A DNA stretch of 64,000 bases from JAFEDN01 sp963795715 (GCA_963795715.1 CAWCIY010000004.1:1-64000), one strand, 5' to 3'; positions 19,410 through 28,088 are shown, counted from the stretch's first letter. The notes: generated from the letters alone by a model not told the origin. A program made the numbers and translations.

Positions 19410-20050
19410 TTAAAAAAACAGTCGAAATTATTTCAAACGAGGGCAGCTTAACGGGAGATTTTCATTCACCGGACAATGCCAAAGGAATTGTGATGTTCGC
19501 TCATGGCAGCGGCAGCAGCCGCTTTAGTCCGCGCAATAATTATGTTGCTGATTTCCTTAATCAAGCTGGATTTGCTACTCTACTTTTAGATTTGCTAACC
19601 GAAGAAGAAGAAAAAATAGACGAATCTACCCGTGAATTCCGCTTTAATTTGCCTTTATTATCCTACCGGCTTAGCCAAGCGACCGATTGGTTGGATCAAA
19701 ACTTAGCGAACAATCTGCCCATCGGATACTTTGGCGCCAGCACTGGCGCGGGCGCTGCGTTGATGGCGGCGGCTGTACAAACTAAAGTAAAAGCCATTGT
19801 TTCTCGTGGCGGCAGACCCGATTTAGCAGGAGACGCCTTAATTAAAGTAAAAGCCCCTACCCTACTCATCGTAGGTGGTTTGGATTTGGAGGTGATTGAA
19901 CTGAATCAGCAAGCTCAAAAGCAATTATATTGTGAAAACGAATTGCAAATCGTTCCAGACGCGACTCATTTATTTGAAGAGCCAGGAACTTTAGAAAAGG
20001 TAACCCAACTAGCAGCACAATGGTTTGACCGTTTTTTAACGGCATATTAA
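19406..20050 (+). CDS. Dienelactone-hydrolase-like alpha/beta hydrolase
   Basis: 214 residues with an alpha/beta-hydrolase fold. The oxyanion region is VMFAHGSGSSRFSPRN, the nucleophile elbow is GASTGAGAAL (Ser in GASTG), the acid is probably in VGGLDLEVIE, and the His is in DATHLFEEPG. Many homologues are annotated as DLH or phosphoribosyl-linked hydrolases, but the natural substrate is unknown. Translationally coupled to the upstream phosphoribosyltransferase. Directly downstream is a dead PIN-domain gene on the same strand. Confidence 0.82.
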   Translation: MIKKTVEIISNEGSLTGDFHSPDNAKGIVMFAHGSGSSRFSPRNNYVADFLNQAGFATLLLDLLTEEEEKIDESTREFRFNLPLLSYRLSQATDWLDQNLANNLPIGYFGASTGAGAALMAAAVQTKVKAIVSRGGRPDLAGDALIKVKAPTLLIVGGLDLEVIELNQQAQKQLYCENELQIVPDATHLFEEPGTLEKVTQLAAQWFDRFLTAY

Positions 20051-20053
20051 CGC

Positions 20054-20399
20054 TCGTATCCCAACTACAAAAAGGCCATACTGCTCAAGTCCCGCCAATT
20101 TGGCGATTGGAAGTGGTCAATGTGTTAATTTTAGCGGAGCGAAAAAAGCGCATTAGTTCAATTGTTGCCAGTAATTTTAAAAACTCATTAACTAGTTTAC
20201 CGATTAATATTGATCCTCTAGCCACAGACCGGGTTTTAGTACGGTTTATGAGTTAGCTCGAGAACTAAAACTGACGACATATGACGCAGCTTATCTCGAG
20301 TTAGCATTACGGGAACAAATTCCTCTCGCTACTTCAGATGTGGCTTTAATTAAAGCAGCCAAACAAATGCATATAGAACGATATTCTAGTCTCACATAA
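20054..20399 (+). pseudogene. Relic of a VapC-like PIN-domain toxin
   Basis: No start codon or N-terminal Asp segment exists. Reading from about 20,054 gives VPPIWRLEVVNVLILAERKK, typical of the PIN domain second helix. After a frame change near 20,243 the sequence gives YELARELKLTTYDAAYLELA and then LREQIPLATSDVALIKAAK, the conserved C-terminal acidic cluster, ending at TAA 20397-20399. The first ~35 residues are missing and the hydrolase block abuts immediately, so this is a truncated relic. No antitoxin remnant was seen next to it. Confidence 0.75.
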
Positions 20400-20443
20400 C
20401 CTTTACGCCCAGAGAAGATCACTTAACTTCGATTTAATGATAG

Positions 20444-21442
20444 TTAATAACTTTCTGACAAATCTAAAAATTTTTGATAACTGATTATTTTACTTTGATC
20501 TAAATTAAAAAGGTCTGCCACATCTTTTACTAATGCATAATAATATTTTTGTGAGCTACCAGACAGCTCATGTGCATCATATAGCTTCCAGTCTTTTACT
20601 GGTTTACTTAATTCTTTGACATTGTGAAAATAAGCCAATTTTTTCTTATCCTTTATGCTTTGGAGCAGATCTGAGGAAATACCCTTCTCATTTTCGGCCA
20701 ATTCAATAAGAGTTTGCATGTCTTCTTCAGATTTGACGATCAGTCCATAAGAAGTAGCAGTTTTAGTTAACAGTAAATAACTGGCGCTCTCGTCTAATGC
20801 GTAATATTCTGCTATTTTATTTTTTTTAAATAGATCAGTGAAAAAGTTAACAAACTTAGAATCGGCAAACGGAATGATAGAAGACTTTTTAGCTAAGGCA
20901 GATAATACTGGTTTGCTCAATGACACAAAAAAATCAACTTTCAATTGTTCTATTTCTTTAACGATATTTTCCAACAGATTGTCATCACTTTTACGAAAAA
21001 ATCTATCGATTAAACCTGCATTGAACATTTTAACAGCCAACGAGTAATCAGCTTCGCCTGTTAGAAGTAATTTCTTAATAGGTAAATCTTTCAACTGTGT
21101 AACCAGTTCTTGGCCATTCATTTCCGGCATTGCAAAATCTACAACTAACACAGAAAAATTTTGAAATCTATTTTTATTATAAACTATTTCCTGTAATGGT
21201 TTAAAACTCACATTGAAGGTTGTTTTTTCAAGGAACTCATCTTCAATATTAAACAGATTTTCTGATAACTTAGTGATTACATTTTCCATAATATATGGAA
21301 TTGCTTTCAGCGGATTATTAAATATTTTTACAGGAATTTCCTTGCTGAGCATGAACATCTCAACGTTTTTTGTATAATTAACATCATCATCTATCAAAAT
21401 AATTTGGGTAGGGTAAAAACAAAGAGGTAATTCCTTAGTCAT
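20444..21442 (-). CDS. Response regulator with a receiver domain and an unusual output domain
   Basis: ATG at 21442 (MTKELPLCFYPTQ) has AAGGA at good spacing; an ATG at 21451 overlaps that site. The receiver domain has IILIDDD at the front, VVDFAMPEMNG with the likely phospho-accepting Asp near residue 104, and LLLTGEAD followed by a Lys in FFRKSDD. It is unusual in having an insert of about 45 residues before the Asp. The C-terminal ~150 residues have no DNA-binding motif I recognise. The gene follows the PAS histidine kinase by 14 bases (20444-21451 vs 21466), making a cognate pair likely. Output probably goes through protein contacts rather than direct promoter binding. Confidence 0.8.
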   Translation of the reverse strand: MTKELPLCFYPTQIILIDDDVNYTKNVEMFMLSKEIPVKIFNNPLKAIPYIMENVITKLSENLFNIEDEFLEKTTFNVSFKPLQEIVYNKNRFQNFSVLVVDFAMPEMNGQELVTQLKDLPIKKLLLTGEADYSLAVKMFNAGLIDRFFRKSDDNLLENIVKEIEQLKVDFFVSLSKPVLSALAKKSSIIPFADSKFVNFFTDLFKKNKIAEYYALDESASYLLLTKTATSYGLIVKSEEDMQTLIELAENEKGISSDLLQSIKDKKKLAYFHNVKELSKPVKDWKLYDAHELSGSSQKYYYALVKDVADLFNLDQSKIISYQKFLDLSESY

Positions 21443-21465
21443 AATAAACATCCTTATTAAAATTT

Positions 21466-23109
21466 TTAACTGAAGTCTTTTACTTTTGGAAAAAATAGAA
21501 CAAACTCAGTATATGCTCCGAAGATACTATTGCATTCTATCTTTCCCTCTAAACTCTCCATCACTATTTTACAGAAAGACAAACCGACGCCGGTTCCACG
21601 ATGGGTACCATCAGTAAAAAAACGATCAAAGATTTTGGGTAAAACTTCTTTTGCAATACCCGGGCCAGTATCTTTACAATGTAAAATATTATAATCATTT
21701 TCAGTGCTAGTCCATATATAAATCTCACCTTTTCCTGCTTTTTGAATAAAATAAAGGGCGTTTCTTAGCAAATTAAAGATAATGTGCTTAATCAACATTT
21801 CACTGCCGTAAAAATTAAAATCATTCAATCCCTTAACTTTTACTAATTCCGCTTTTCCAGGAGGAAAAACATATTCTGCTAAAGCTGAGCAAACACATTT
21901 TTGAATAGAACATAAATCATCCCTTTTCAAATTGTTCTCATTGGCGCTGATGCTGGTTAGAATCATATCTATGACTTGATTGGACTGCTGGGCAGCTTGA
22001 TCGATCCTGTTCAATGTATCTGCAGCCATATCCAACATTTTTTCTGGAATTTTTTCTATTTCTAAATTCTGTTCTTTTGCTTTTCTATAAGTTGATATCA
22101 ACTTTGGAATTAAAGCACTTATTCCATGTACACCTGCTCTAATAGAAGCCAATGGAGTTCTTAACTCATGAGCTATACTTGAACTTAATAACATCATGCC
22201 GTCCAACTGCCCCTCGGCTTTTTTTAACTTTTCTTGGGTATTTTTTAATTCAGTAATTTCCTGGGAAACGCCCAACAGCCCGATAACCTCAGCTTCTTTG
22301 TTTTTTAAAGGAACTTTGCTGGAGAGGAAAACTGCAACTTGACTATTTTCGTAGGTAGCTTGTTCTTCTATGATTTGAGGTATGCCGGTTCGTATAATTT
22401 CTTTATTAATTTCATCTACTTCTTTAGCAAAGGTTAGGTCTTTTAAATTCCAGGGCAAATTAATATTCTTTTTGCCAACTATCTCTTTACGACTATTTAG
22501 CCCTGCTGACAGTGCTTGCTGGTCATTACAACCTAAATATACCCCTTCTTTATTCATCCAATAAACATGTCCAGGCATAAGAGCAATGAGATTTTCATAA
22601 AAATCCTTCATGTCACGCATATAATCTTCTAGGTTAGAAGATTTAACCAGGCTACCTGTAGCCTCTTCAGTGAGCTGAGAAAGAATATTTTTTTCATATT
22701 CCAAAATACGTTCTACTCCTAGCTTTTCTCGTTTCAATCGTCTTTCAATTTTAATCCGATTAGTAATATTAATTGAGATACCTGCTAATCCAACAATGAT
22801 TCCATTATTTTTGATAGGCACTTTATGGGAAAGGTAAATTTCAGTTTTTTTCTTTGGACGATAATCTTGTTCTTCAATAATCATGGGCTTGCCAGTTGCC
22901 ATAACTTGGTTGTTGTTTACTTCAAGCATTTTGGCTATTTTTATGGGGAAAAGATCATACAAGGTTTTGCCGACTATCTCTTTACTATTGCGAAGTCCCA
23001 AATCCTTGGCTTGCTGCTCATTACATCCAAGAAAAATATTTTCTCTATTTAACCAATAAATATGATCAGATAAAACAGCTAATATCTCTTCAAGATCATC
23101 CTTTCTCAT
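21466..23109 (-). CDS. PAS-domain sensor histidine kinase
   Basis: 547 residues with no membrane helix. Two PAS domains (about residues 5-125 and 170-290) share the wording YWLNRENIFLGCNEQQA and YWMNKEGVYLGCNDQQA, so they are internal duplicates. The H-box is SSIAHELRTPLASIRAG (His near residue 316). The ATPase domain shows IIFNLLRNALYFIQKAG (N-box), CKDTGPGI (G1) and GTGVGLSFCKI (G2). It should autophosphorylate in response to a cytoplasmic or membrane-near cue and pass phosphate to the downstream regulator. Its start overlaps the end of the SemiSWEET gene by 14 bases, with AAGGAAC as ribosome site. Confidence 0.88.
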   Translation of the reverse strand: MRKDDLEEILAVLSDHIYWLNRENIFLGCNEQQAKDLGLRNSKEIVGKTLYDLFPIKIAKMLEVNNNQVMATGKPMIIEEQDYRPKKKTEIYLSHKVPIKNNGIIVGLAGISINITNRIKIERRLKREKLGVERILEYEKNILSQLTEEATGSLVKSSNLEDYMRDMKDFYENLIALMPGHVYWMNKEGVYLGCNDQQALSAGLNSRKEIVGKKNINLPWNLKDLTFAKEVDEINKEIIRTGIPQIIEEQATYENSQVAVFLSSKVPLKNKEAEVIGLLGVSQEITELKNTQEKLKKAEGQLDGMMLLSSSIAHELRTPLASIRAGVHGISALIPKLISTYRKAKEQNLEIEKIPEKMLDMAADTLNRIDQAAQQSNQVIDMILTSISANENNLKRDDLCSIQKCVCSALAEYVFPPGKAELVKVKGLNDFNFYGSEMLIKHIIFNLLRNALYFIQKAGKGEIYIWTSTENDYNILHCKDTGPGIAKEVLPKIFDRFFTDGTHRGTGVGLSFCKIVMESLEGKIECNSIFGAYTEFVLFFPKVKDFS

Positions 23110-23386
23110 TGTTCCTTCTTGGTCTATAGATAACCATCAGAGCAGTTACAATGCCACACATGATAAATGAATAAAGATATCCATATAATAAGATAAAGTC
23201 ATTATGTTGATATCCATAAAGTATTGCAGCCAATTGAGTAATTAAAAAACCAACAAAAGTAGTCAAAGATAAATCTTTAGCCGATTTTTGCTTGAAGATT
23301 TTTATGGCCTGAGGTACAAATAATGAACCATTAATAAAAAGGCCAATGCTAAAAATAAAATTAATTATTATTTTAGAAAAGCTCAT
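23096..23386 (-). CDS. SemiSWEET-family small sugar-transporter-like protein (PQ-loop)
   Basis: 96 residues with three hydrophobic helices (residues about 8-26, 42-60, 66-86) and the PQ-loop motif LFVPQAIKIFKQKSAKDLS, the hallmark of SemiSWEET transporters, which work as dimers to move sugars passively across the inner membrane. It is the first gene of a tight operon with a PAS histidine kinase and a response regulator, and its 3' end overlaps the kinase start. That coupling suggests substrate import and sensing are linked; this is inference. Confidence 0.8.
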   Translation of the reverse strand: MSFSKIIINFIFSIGLFINGSLFVPQAIKIFKQKSAKDLSLTTFVGFLITQLAAILYGYQHNDFILLYGYLYSFIMCGIVTALMVIYRPRRNNEKG

Positions 23387-23474
23387 ATATTTAATCCAAT
23401 TTAATATTTTTTATAGTATAACAAAGTTATTAAATCATACAAGGCATAATAAATTATTGGTTGAAATTTATACA

Positions 23475-24194
23475 TTAAACTGTATTAAATAAGAACTTTT
23501 GTGGTGTAAATTGCTTCCTATTTTTAAACTTAATGGCAACTGGTAAAAGTAAATGAGGGTATTGCGGTTTTATGTAAAGCTCATGCGTAGCCACCATTGC
23601 CGCGTTTCTTTTGCTAGGATAGATTTCAAAATTGATTTTTTCATCCACCCACAAACATAGAGCTGTACATTCTTCTAACAGATAATTTAGACATAAGGTG
23701 TAACAGTCTTCGGAAGTCAAATTAGCCACTTTTCGATTAGCGTCATGGCGAGCCAAAAACTCTCTAATAGTGATGTCAAACTGTTTTTGATAAAAGGGAT
23801 CCGACAAATATCTGTTATATAGGGTTCGATGTTGATCATGATAATTAGCATGATTTAACCAATGATCCCATCGCATTATTTTAAAAGGAATGGTCATTTT
23901 TTCATAAATATTAGCATTTCTTTTTAACCATTCGTCCCCAGCTTTTAATGCCAAAAGATAGAGATGCTCTATATATAAATTACTATACAATTTCATGGTA
24001 TGTCGCTGCACGGTATCATCTACTAAGATAATGATCTCTTTAAAAGCGTTGTTAACTAAGTCTATAGTTGCAGCCAACTTATCGCCCTCATGAACTTCTT
24101 GCCCTACACTAATAGTTAATAAACCTCTGGCAGAATTAAATTTAGACTTAAATTCGTCTGGGCATTTAAAAACAGGTTTAACTCTAGCTACCAT
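23475..24194 (-). CDS. tRNA-dependent cyclodipeptide synthase, XYP subfamily
   Basis: Cyclodipeptide synthases make diketopiperazines from two aminoacyl-tRNAs. Features visible in the 239-residue protein: LLTISVGQEVHEGDKL near residue 29, at the position of the catalytic Ser; EIIILVDDTVQRHTM; RWDHWLNH; LCLNYLLEECTALCLW, with Tyr171 and Glu175 four residues apart as for the active-site Tyr/Glu; and IYPSKRNAA with Tyr192-Pro193, the pair that names the XYP subfamily. Characterised XYP enzymes come from relatives such as Rickettsiella and Fluoribacter. Length matches the family. It lies 6 bases after the methyltransferase gene on the same strand, which suggests a tailored product. Which amino acids are joined cannot be read from the sequence. 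Confidence 0.85.
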   Translation of the reverse strand: MVARVKPVFKCPDEFKSKFNSARGLLTISVGQEVHEGDKLAATIDLVNNAFKEIIILVDDTVQRHTMKLYSNLYIEHLYLLALKAGDEWLKRNANIYEKMTIPFKIMRWDHWLNHANYHDQHRTLYNRYLSDPFYQKQFDITIREFLARHDANRKVANLTSEDCYTLCLNYLLEECTALCLWVDEKINFEIYPSKRNAAMVATHELYIKPQYPHLLLPVAIKFKNRKQFTPQKFLFNTV

Positions 24195-24200
24195 ATGCTC

Positions 24201-25127
24201 TCATTTTCTCACTATTAGACTATAAAAATTGGGCTTAACCATTAAATCTATTATTTTAAGCTGCTCTTTTTTAGGCAGTGCTTTAAATAACTCGATAATA
24301 TTATAATCTTTTATGTACTCAGAAATATCCTCGGAAATTTCCTGCCAACGTATTAACTTAAGACCAGTGCTATCTAACAATTTAAAAATCTTTTCAATTG
24401 TATAGGTTTGCTCATGAGCGTGAAGAAATTGATCAACCAGCCAAGATTCATTTTCAAAAGCAAAGTCTAAATAATTTTGAAACTCTTGGTTTTTCTGCTG
24501 AGGTGTATCGACATGACATGCCAGATAAGACAGAGGACATTGACTAAGTAATTTTTTAGTAAGTTCAACTTTCTTTTTAATATCTTTTTCGGATTGAAAA
24601 AGAAGGCGCAGCATTTTTTGATTCAAATTTAGATAATATCGACCATATTCGCCATATAACCATAAAAAAAGATACCCATTATTGTTTAAATGTTTAACAA
24701 TATTTTTTAAACCCATTGTTATATCAGATAAATGATGGAGTACACCCACGGCTATAATTACATCAAATTTTTGTTGTAACTGCATGGTTAAAATATCTGT
24801 TTGAATAAAATTAAGGTTTTTAATGGCATGTAAATTTTTAGCTTCTTCAGCCTGCCGCAACGCATTTGCAGATATATCCACTCCTACAGCGTTACAACTT
24901 GGAAATTGTTTAGCAATGTATGAAATAGTAGGGCCAGTTCCGCAACCCACTTCTAAAATTGAACAATCTTGTAAGAAAGAAGATTTTCCCTGACTGGCTT
25001 CCCCTTTAAAAAACTGTAACATTTCTTTAAACCAACGCGCTTCACTATAAAAGTTAATATTTTCTTTAGAGTTTGGAAACGGATAGGTTTCGTATTGTTC
25101 AGCAACATGTTGAGTTATAAGATCCAC
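24201..25127 (-). CDS. SAM-dependent class I methyltransferase
   Basis: 308 residues. The SAM site is SILEVGCGTGPTISYIAKQ (residues about 56-74), followed by AVGVDISANALRQAEEA and FDVIIAVGVLHHL. The N-terminal EQYETYPFPNSKEN resembles methyltransferases acting on small molecules or lipids. The first codon is GTG (25127). The gene lies 6 bases upstream of the cyclodipeptide synthase and is probably cotranscribed with it, so it may N- or O-methylate the diketopiperazine; the target is inferred from position only. The first ~18 codons are exactly duplicated upstream of the MFS gene. Confidence 0.82.
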   Translation of the reverse strand: MDLITQHVAEQYETYPFPNSKENINFYSEARWFKEMLQFFKGEASQGKSSFLQDCSILEVGCGTGPTISYIAKQFPSCNAVGVDISANALRQAEEAKNLHAIKNLNFIQTDILTMQLQQKFDVIIAVGVLHHLSDITMGLKNIVKHLNNNGYLFLWLYGEYGRYYLNLNQKMLRLLFQSEKDIKKKVELTKKLLSQCPLSYLACHVDTPQQKNQEFQNYLDFAFENESWLVDQFLHAHEQTYTIEKIFKLLDSTGLKLIRWQEISEDISEYIKDYNIIELFKALPKKEQLKIIDLMVKPNFYSLIVRK

Positions 25128-25690
25128 AAGATTCCTATTTTTTAATTGTTTAAAAACTAAAAGAGAAATTTTTTATTCCTAATGGGACTGGGGCTATTTT
25201 AACTACGAATGGTTATATTCACAAGGTATAAATGAAAAGCTACACACATTTGAATTTTTTATATTTATATAAATTAAAATGAATTATTTACTTGATTAAT
25301 TTTTGTCTTTATAGTTTGTTTTTTGACAAATCCTATAAATAAACGAGACGAAACATTAATATTTATTTTTAACCTAAATTAATCAGTTGCCACCGTATCG
25401 AGAAGACCTAGTGCGCTGAAGATTGAGGCTTTTTTGTGGATTTTTTCCTGAAGCCGTACTCCTCCGTACGGTGAAGGAAAAAATTCACAAAAAAGCCTCA
25501 AGATTCAGTGCAATAGGTCTTCGCAGTAGGTGGCAACTGATTAATTTAGGTTTAAGTATTTTTACTCTATAGGCTGCAAAAACATATTACACACCAAGTT
25601 AATGTGTAACCAGTAAGAGCTAAAACTTCATTAACATGCACATCATTTGATTAATTTTGGTCACTGACAAGATAATGATCCCAAAATTCC
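25128..25690. other. Non-coding stretch between methyltransferase and MFS genes
   Basis: 563 bases without a supported gene. It is AT-rich and dominated by a 182-bp near-palindrome at 25,371-25,552. Confidence 0.6.
25371..25552. repeat. Large imperfect hairpin, MITE-like
   Basis: The left arm begins AACCTAAATTAATCAGTTGC and the right arm ends with the exact reverse complement. The arms are about 88 bases with scattered mismatches around a 6-base loop (TCCTCC), and include TTGAGGCTTTTTTGTG paired with CACAAAAAAGCCTCAA. No coding capacity. It could be a miniature inverted-repeat element or a bidirectional terminator. Confidence 0.85.
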
Positions 25691-26932
25691 TCAAGTTGAT
25701 TCCATTGCAGAAATACTTATCTTCGAGCGATTGCAATTCATTGTGATCCAAGTTAGCCCACTAATTAGAATTAACCAACAGGCAATAGGTTGAAAATTAC
25801 CGAATTGCGTATAAAGAAAATTTTCCACTAACGGTGTTAATCCGCCAATCACGGACATACCCAAACAAAAACTAAAAGAAATGGCTCTGTAGCGATATTC
25901 AACTGGGAATAAATTTTTTAGATATGCATTAGCAGGCGCCAATAACATTTCATTAGCAATAATTATTAAAGCACATGCAAACAACATTGCTTGATTATTA
26001 GCTATCAAGAATAAACAAGGCCAAGATATTAAAATTAAAAATAAACATCCCCGTTGCATCATTTTTTTTGGTGAACATTTATCTGCCCATTTACCTGCAA
26101 TCATTAAGGTGACTATCGCAATTAAAATAAGTAAACTTTGAAACTTCATTAATTGTTGCGCCGTTATAAACCCCTTGGCCATCAATATAGGATTGATAAA
26201 AGTAAGCACTGTGGTAAATGGTAAAGTGGAAAAACCTCCGATAAAAAAACCTGCAAATAATTCTCGAGGATATTTTTTTAAAAGAGTTTTAAAATTTTGT
26301 ATATGCAAATTAGCTGGTGTAAACACAGGAGTTTCAAGCAAATCTTTCCGGTAAATAATTGCAAAAACACCTACAGCACTGCCAAGAATAAACGCTAGAC
26401 GCCAACTCCATAAAGGCATAAATCGAGCGGTAAATAATATTCCAAACAATGAAGCTAATAATGAACCACTCAGCATGATAGCTGTAAGCGATCCTGCAAT
26501 AAAGGCTTCATTTTCATTTTTAGCATGTTCGACCACATAAATGCCCGCACCATTATATTCTCCCCCAAAGCAAAGCATTTGAATACTTTTGGTAAAAATC
26601 AGTAAAATAATTGCCCATATGCCCCACAGCGAATACGGCGGTAATACACCAATGATCAATGTAGAAACCGCAATGCCGTACATTGATAATAATAAAGCTT
26701 TGCGACGACCTAAAGTATCGCCTAGATATCCAAAAATGATTCCACCAAAAGGACGAGCCAGAAGGGTAATCAACATAAAAAAATAACCCTTAACTAAAGA
26801 ATGATAAATGGAGTCAGCTGGAAAAAATAAAGGCGACATAATGGGTAAAAAAATAGTCGTTAAAGCTGAATCATAGTATTCAACTAAAGTTCCAAATGCT
26901 GCCCCGAAAAAAGATTTTTTAGAAATAGCCAT
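25691..26932 (-). CDS. MFS transporter, metabolite:proton symporter (MHS)-like
   Basis: 413 residues with about 12 membrane helices. The loop between helices 2 and 3 carries GYLGDTLGRRKALLLSM, the MFS signature, and FGGEYNGAGIYVVEHA matches the MHS/ProP branch. The second half has the related GKWADKCSPKKMM. The ATG at 26932 has AAGGAGG about 10 bases upstream, a strong ribosome site lying at the end of a duplicated methyltransferase fragment. In this cluster it may export or import the cyclodipeptide product; by family it could equally take up an organic acid or betaine. Confidence 0.82.
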   Translation of the reverse strand: MAISKKSFFGAAFGTLVEYYDSALTTIFLPIMSPLFFPADSIYHSLVKGYFFMLITLLARPFGGIIFGYLGDTLGRRKALLLSMYGIAVSTLIIGVLPPYSLWGIWAIILLIFTKSIQMLCFGGEYNGAGIYVVEHAKNENEAFIAGSLTAIMLSGSLLASLFGILFTARFMPLWSWRLAFILGSAVGVFAIIYRKDLLETPVFTPANLHIQNFKTLLKKYPRELFAGFFIGGFSTLPFTTVLTFINPILMAKGFITAQQLMKFQSLLILIAIVTLMIAGKWADKCSPKKMMQRGCLFLILISWPCLFLIANNQAMLFACALIIIANEMLLAPANAYLKNLFPVEYRYRAISFSFCLGMSVIGGLTPLVENFLYTQFGNFQPIACWLILISGLTWITMNCNRSKISISAMEST

Positions 26933-26953
26933 AACTTTTCGCCCTCCTTAGAA

Positions 26954-27009
26954 TTTGGAAACGGATAGGTTTCGTATTGTTCAGCAACATGTTGAGTTAT
27001 AAGATCCAT
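26954..27009 (-). repeat. 55-bp exact duplicate of the methyltransferase 5' end
   Basis: Bases 26,954-27,008 are identical to 25,072-25,126. On the minus strand the copy opens with ATG at 27009 (MDLITQHVAEQY, then ETYPFPNSK), while the full gene uses GTG. After the copy the frame runs into GAGGGCGAAAAG and past the MFS start, so it forms a ~40-codon leader that overlaps the MFS gene. The two copies flank the MFS gene and the 182-bp hairpin as direct repeats. Confidence 0.9.
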
Positions 27010-27059
27010 TTTTTGAACTTGTGAACTTCATCGAAAACAACGATGAAATAAAAATAGTA

Positions 27060-27497
27060 TTATATACCCGTTTTTAATTTATTCCTATGATTTGCCATTT
27101 TGAAAAACCATATAAATACTGAGACTGTCAAAATCCAAGTAAGAATATGCCAAAACCAAATTGTAGCAGATTGCGATTTGCTACTACCTAAAACAGGCCA
27201 AAAATTATAACTGATCAAAAAGAAAATTAGACTTCCTGCTATTGTAGCTAGACATTGATATAATCCATTTAAAGGTGACTTTAATAGGCAAATTCCATTC
27301 CAAGCCCATAAACAAGAAAAAAATAAACCACCCAAAATAAAATATGGCCAAATATCATTATCACCTGAGTCCATGTACGGATAAGGCTTTGTTTTCCATG
27401 ATATCAAAATCTCATAAAGTGCTGGGGTTGAAAAATTATAGGCTAAACCAAATATCCCAAAAAATATTACCATCAATATTTTAAAAAATATTTTCAT
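27060..27497 (-). CDS. Four-helix membrane protein, candidate immunity protein of the adjacent amidase
   Basis: 145 residues with four hydrophobic segments (about residues 4-22, 48-72, 78-100, 110-132) and a basic tail. It has no recognised family motif. Its start overlaps the stop of the Tae4-like amidase by 4 bases (ATGA), which is typical of effector/immunity pairs. Known Tai4 immunity proteins are small periplasmic proteins, so a membrane protein in this slot would be atypical; the immunity role is inference from position. Confidence 0.55.
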   Translation of the reverse strand: MKIFFKILMVIFFGIFGLAYNFSTPALYEILISWKTKPYPYMDSGDNDIWPYFILGGLFFSCLWAWNGICLLKSPLNGLYQCLATIAGSLIFFLISYNFWPVLGSSKSQSATIWFWHILTWILTVSVFIWFFKMANHRNKLKTGI

Positions 27498-28087
27498 TTA
27501 ATTTCCCAAAACAGTATCAAATGCGATTTTCCCAAATCGGAATAGGTAGCTCTACCTAGTAAAAGTTTAAGTTCTAAAGTAGATTGAACGTTTAAATAAA
27601 ATCGACCAAATGTGGCCAAACTATCAGGAATACTGCTTGCCGTTAGTCTTTTTCCGTTCCATAAATCAATATGATCTCCGCTTGTGACCCCTGCCCCATC
27701 CGTATCACGATGCCAATAGCCATTAAAAAAAATAATTCCCGTTTTATTCTTAACAGTTTCCTCCCAATTTTCTCCTGTGATATTTACAGGTCTTGGGCAA
27801 CCGGCAAATGGAATTCGTTGTAGCCAAGCAGCTACTTCTGCGGCACGCAGCATGTGGCTGGGATGGTCCACGGAACAACGAGCGCCATAAAAGGATTTGC
27901 CCTCCACTCCATTTTTATATAAACAAACACCTAATCGGGCAGCACATTGATCTTCATAGGGTCCGGTACATGGTTTTCCCCAGGGATACGCTTCCCATAA
28001 TTCCTCAAATTTGATCACTTTCAGCTGAACTTGTTTAACTGAATTAGGCGTGGAATTGGTTTTCACTTTAATCGCTGCATTCGGCAT
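27494..28087 (-). CDS. Tae4-like type VI secretion amidase effector
   Basis: Tae4 enzymes cut the gamma-D-Glu-mDAP bond of peptidoglycan in competing cells. In this 197-residue protein Cys48 lies in EDQCAARLGVCLYKNG and His139 in SGDHIDLWNG, the Cys/His pair of the NlpC/P60-like fold, with GIIFFNGYWHRDTDG before it. I start it at ATG 28087 (MPNAAIKVK), which lies directly after the PAAR stop and has GGAG upstream; the longer frame from 28123 would overlap the PAAR gene. No signal peptide, as expected for a T6SS cargo. Gene order PAAR, amidase, membrane protein suggests delivery on the PAAR tip. Confidence 0.75.
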   Translation of the reverse strand: MPNAAIKVKTNSTPNSVKQVQLKVIKFEELWEAYPWGKPCTGPYEDQCAARLGVCLYKNGVEGKSFYGARCSVDHPSHMLRAAEVAAWLQRIPFAGCPRPVNITGENWEETVKNKTGIIFFNGYWHRDTDGAGVTSGDHIDLWNGKRLTASSIPDSLATFGRFYLNVQSTLELKLLLGRATYSDLGKSHLILFWEIK

Positions 28088-28088
28088 T

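Noticed and set aside
25691..26932. Specific naming of the MFS protein as ProP
   Set aside because: The MHS signature is present, but the ProP C-terminal coiled coil is absent and the neighbours point to another substrate.
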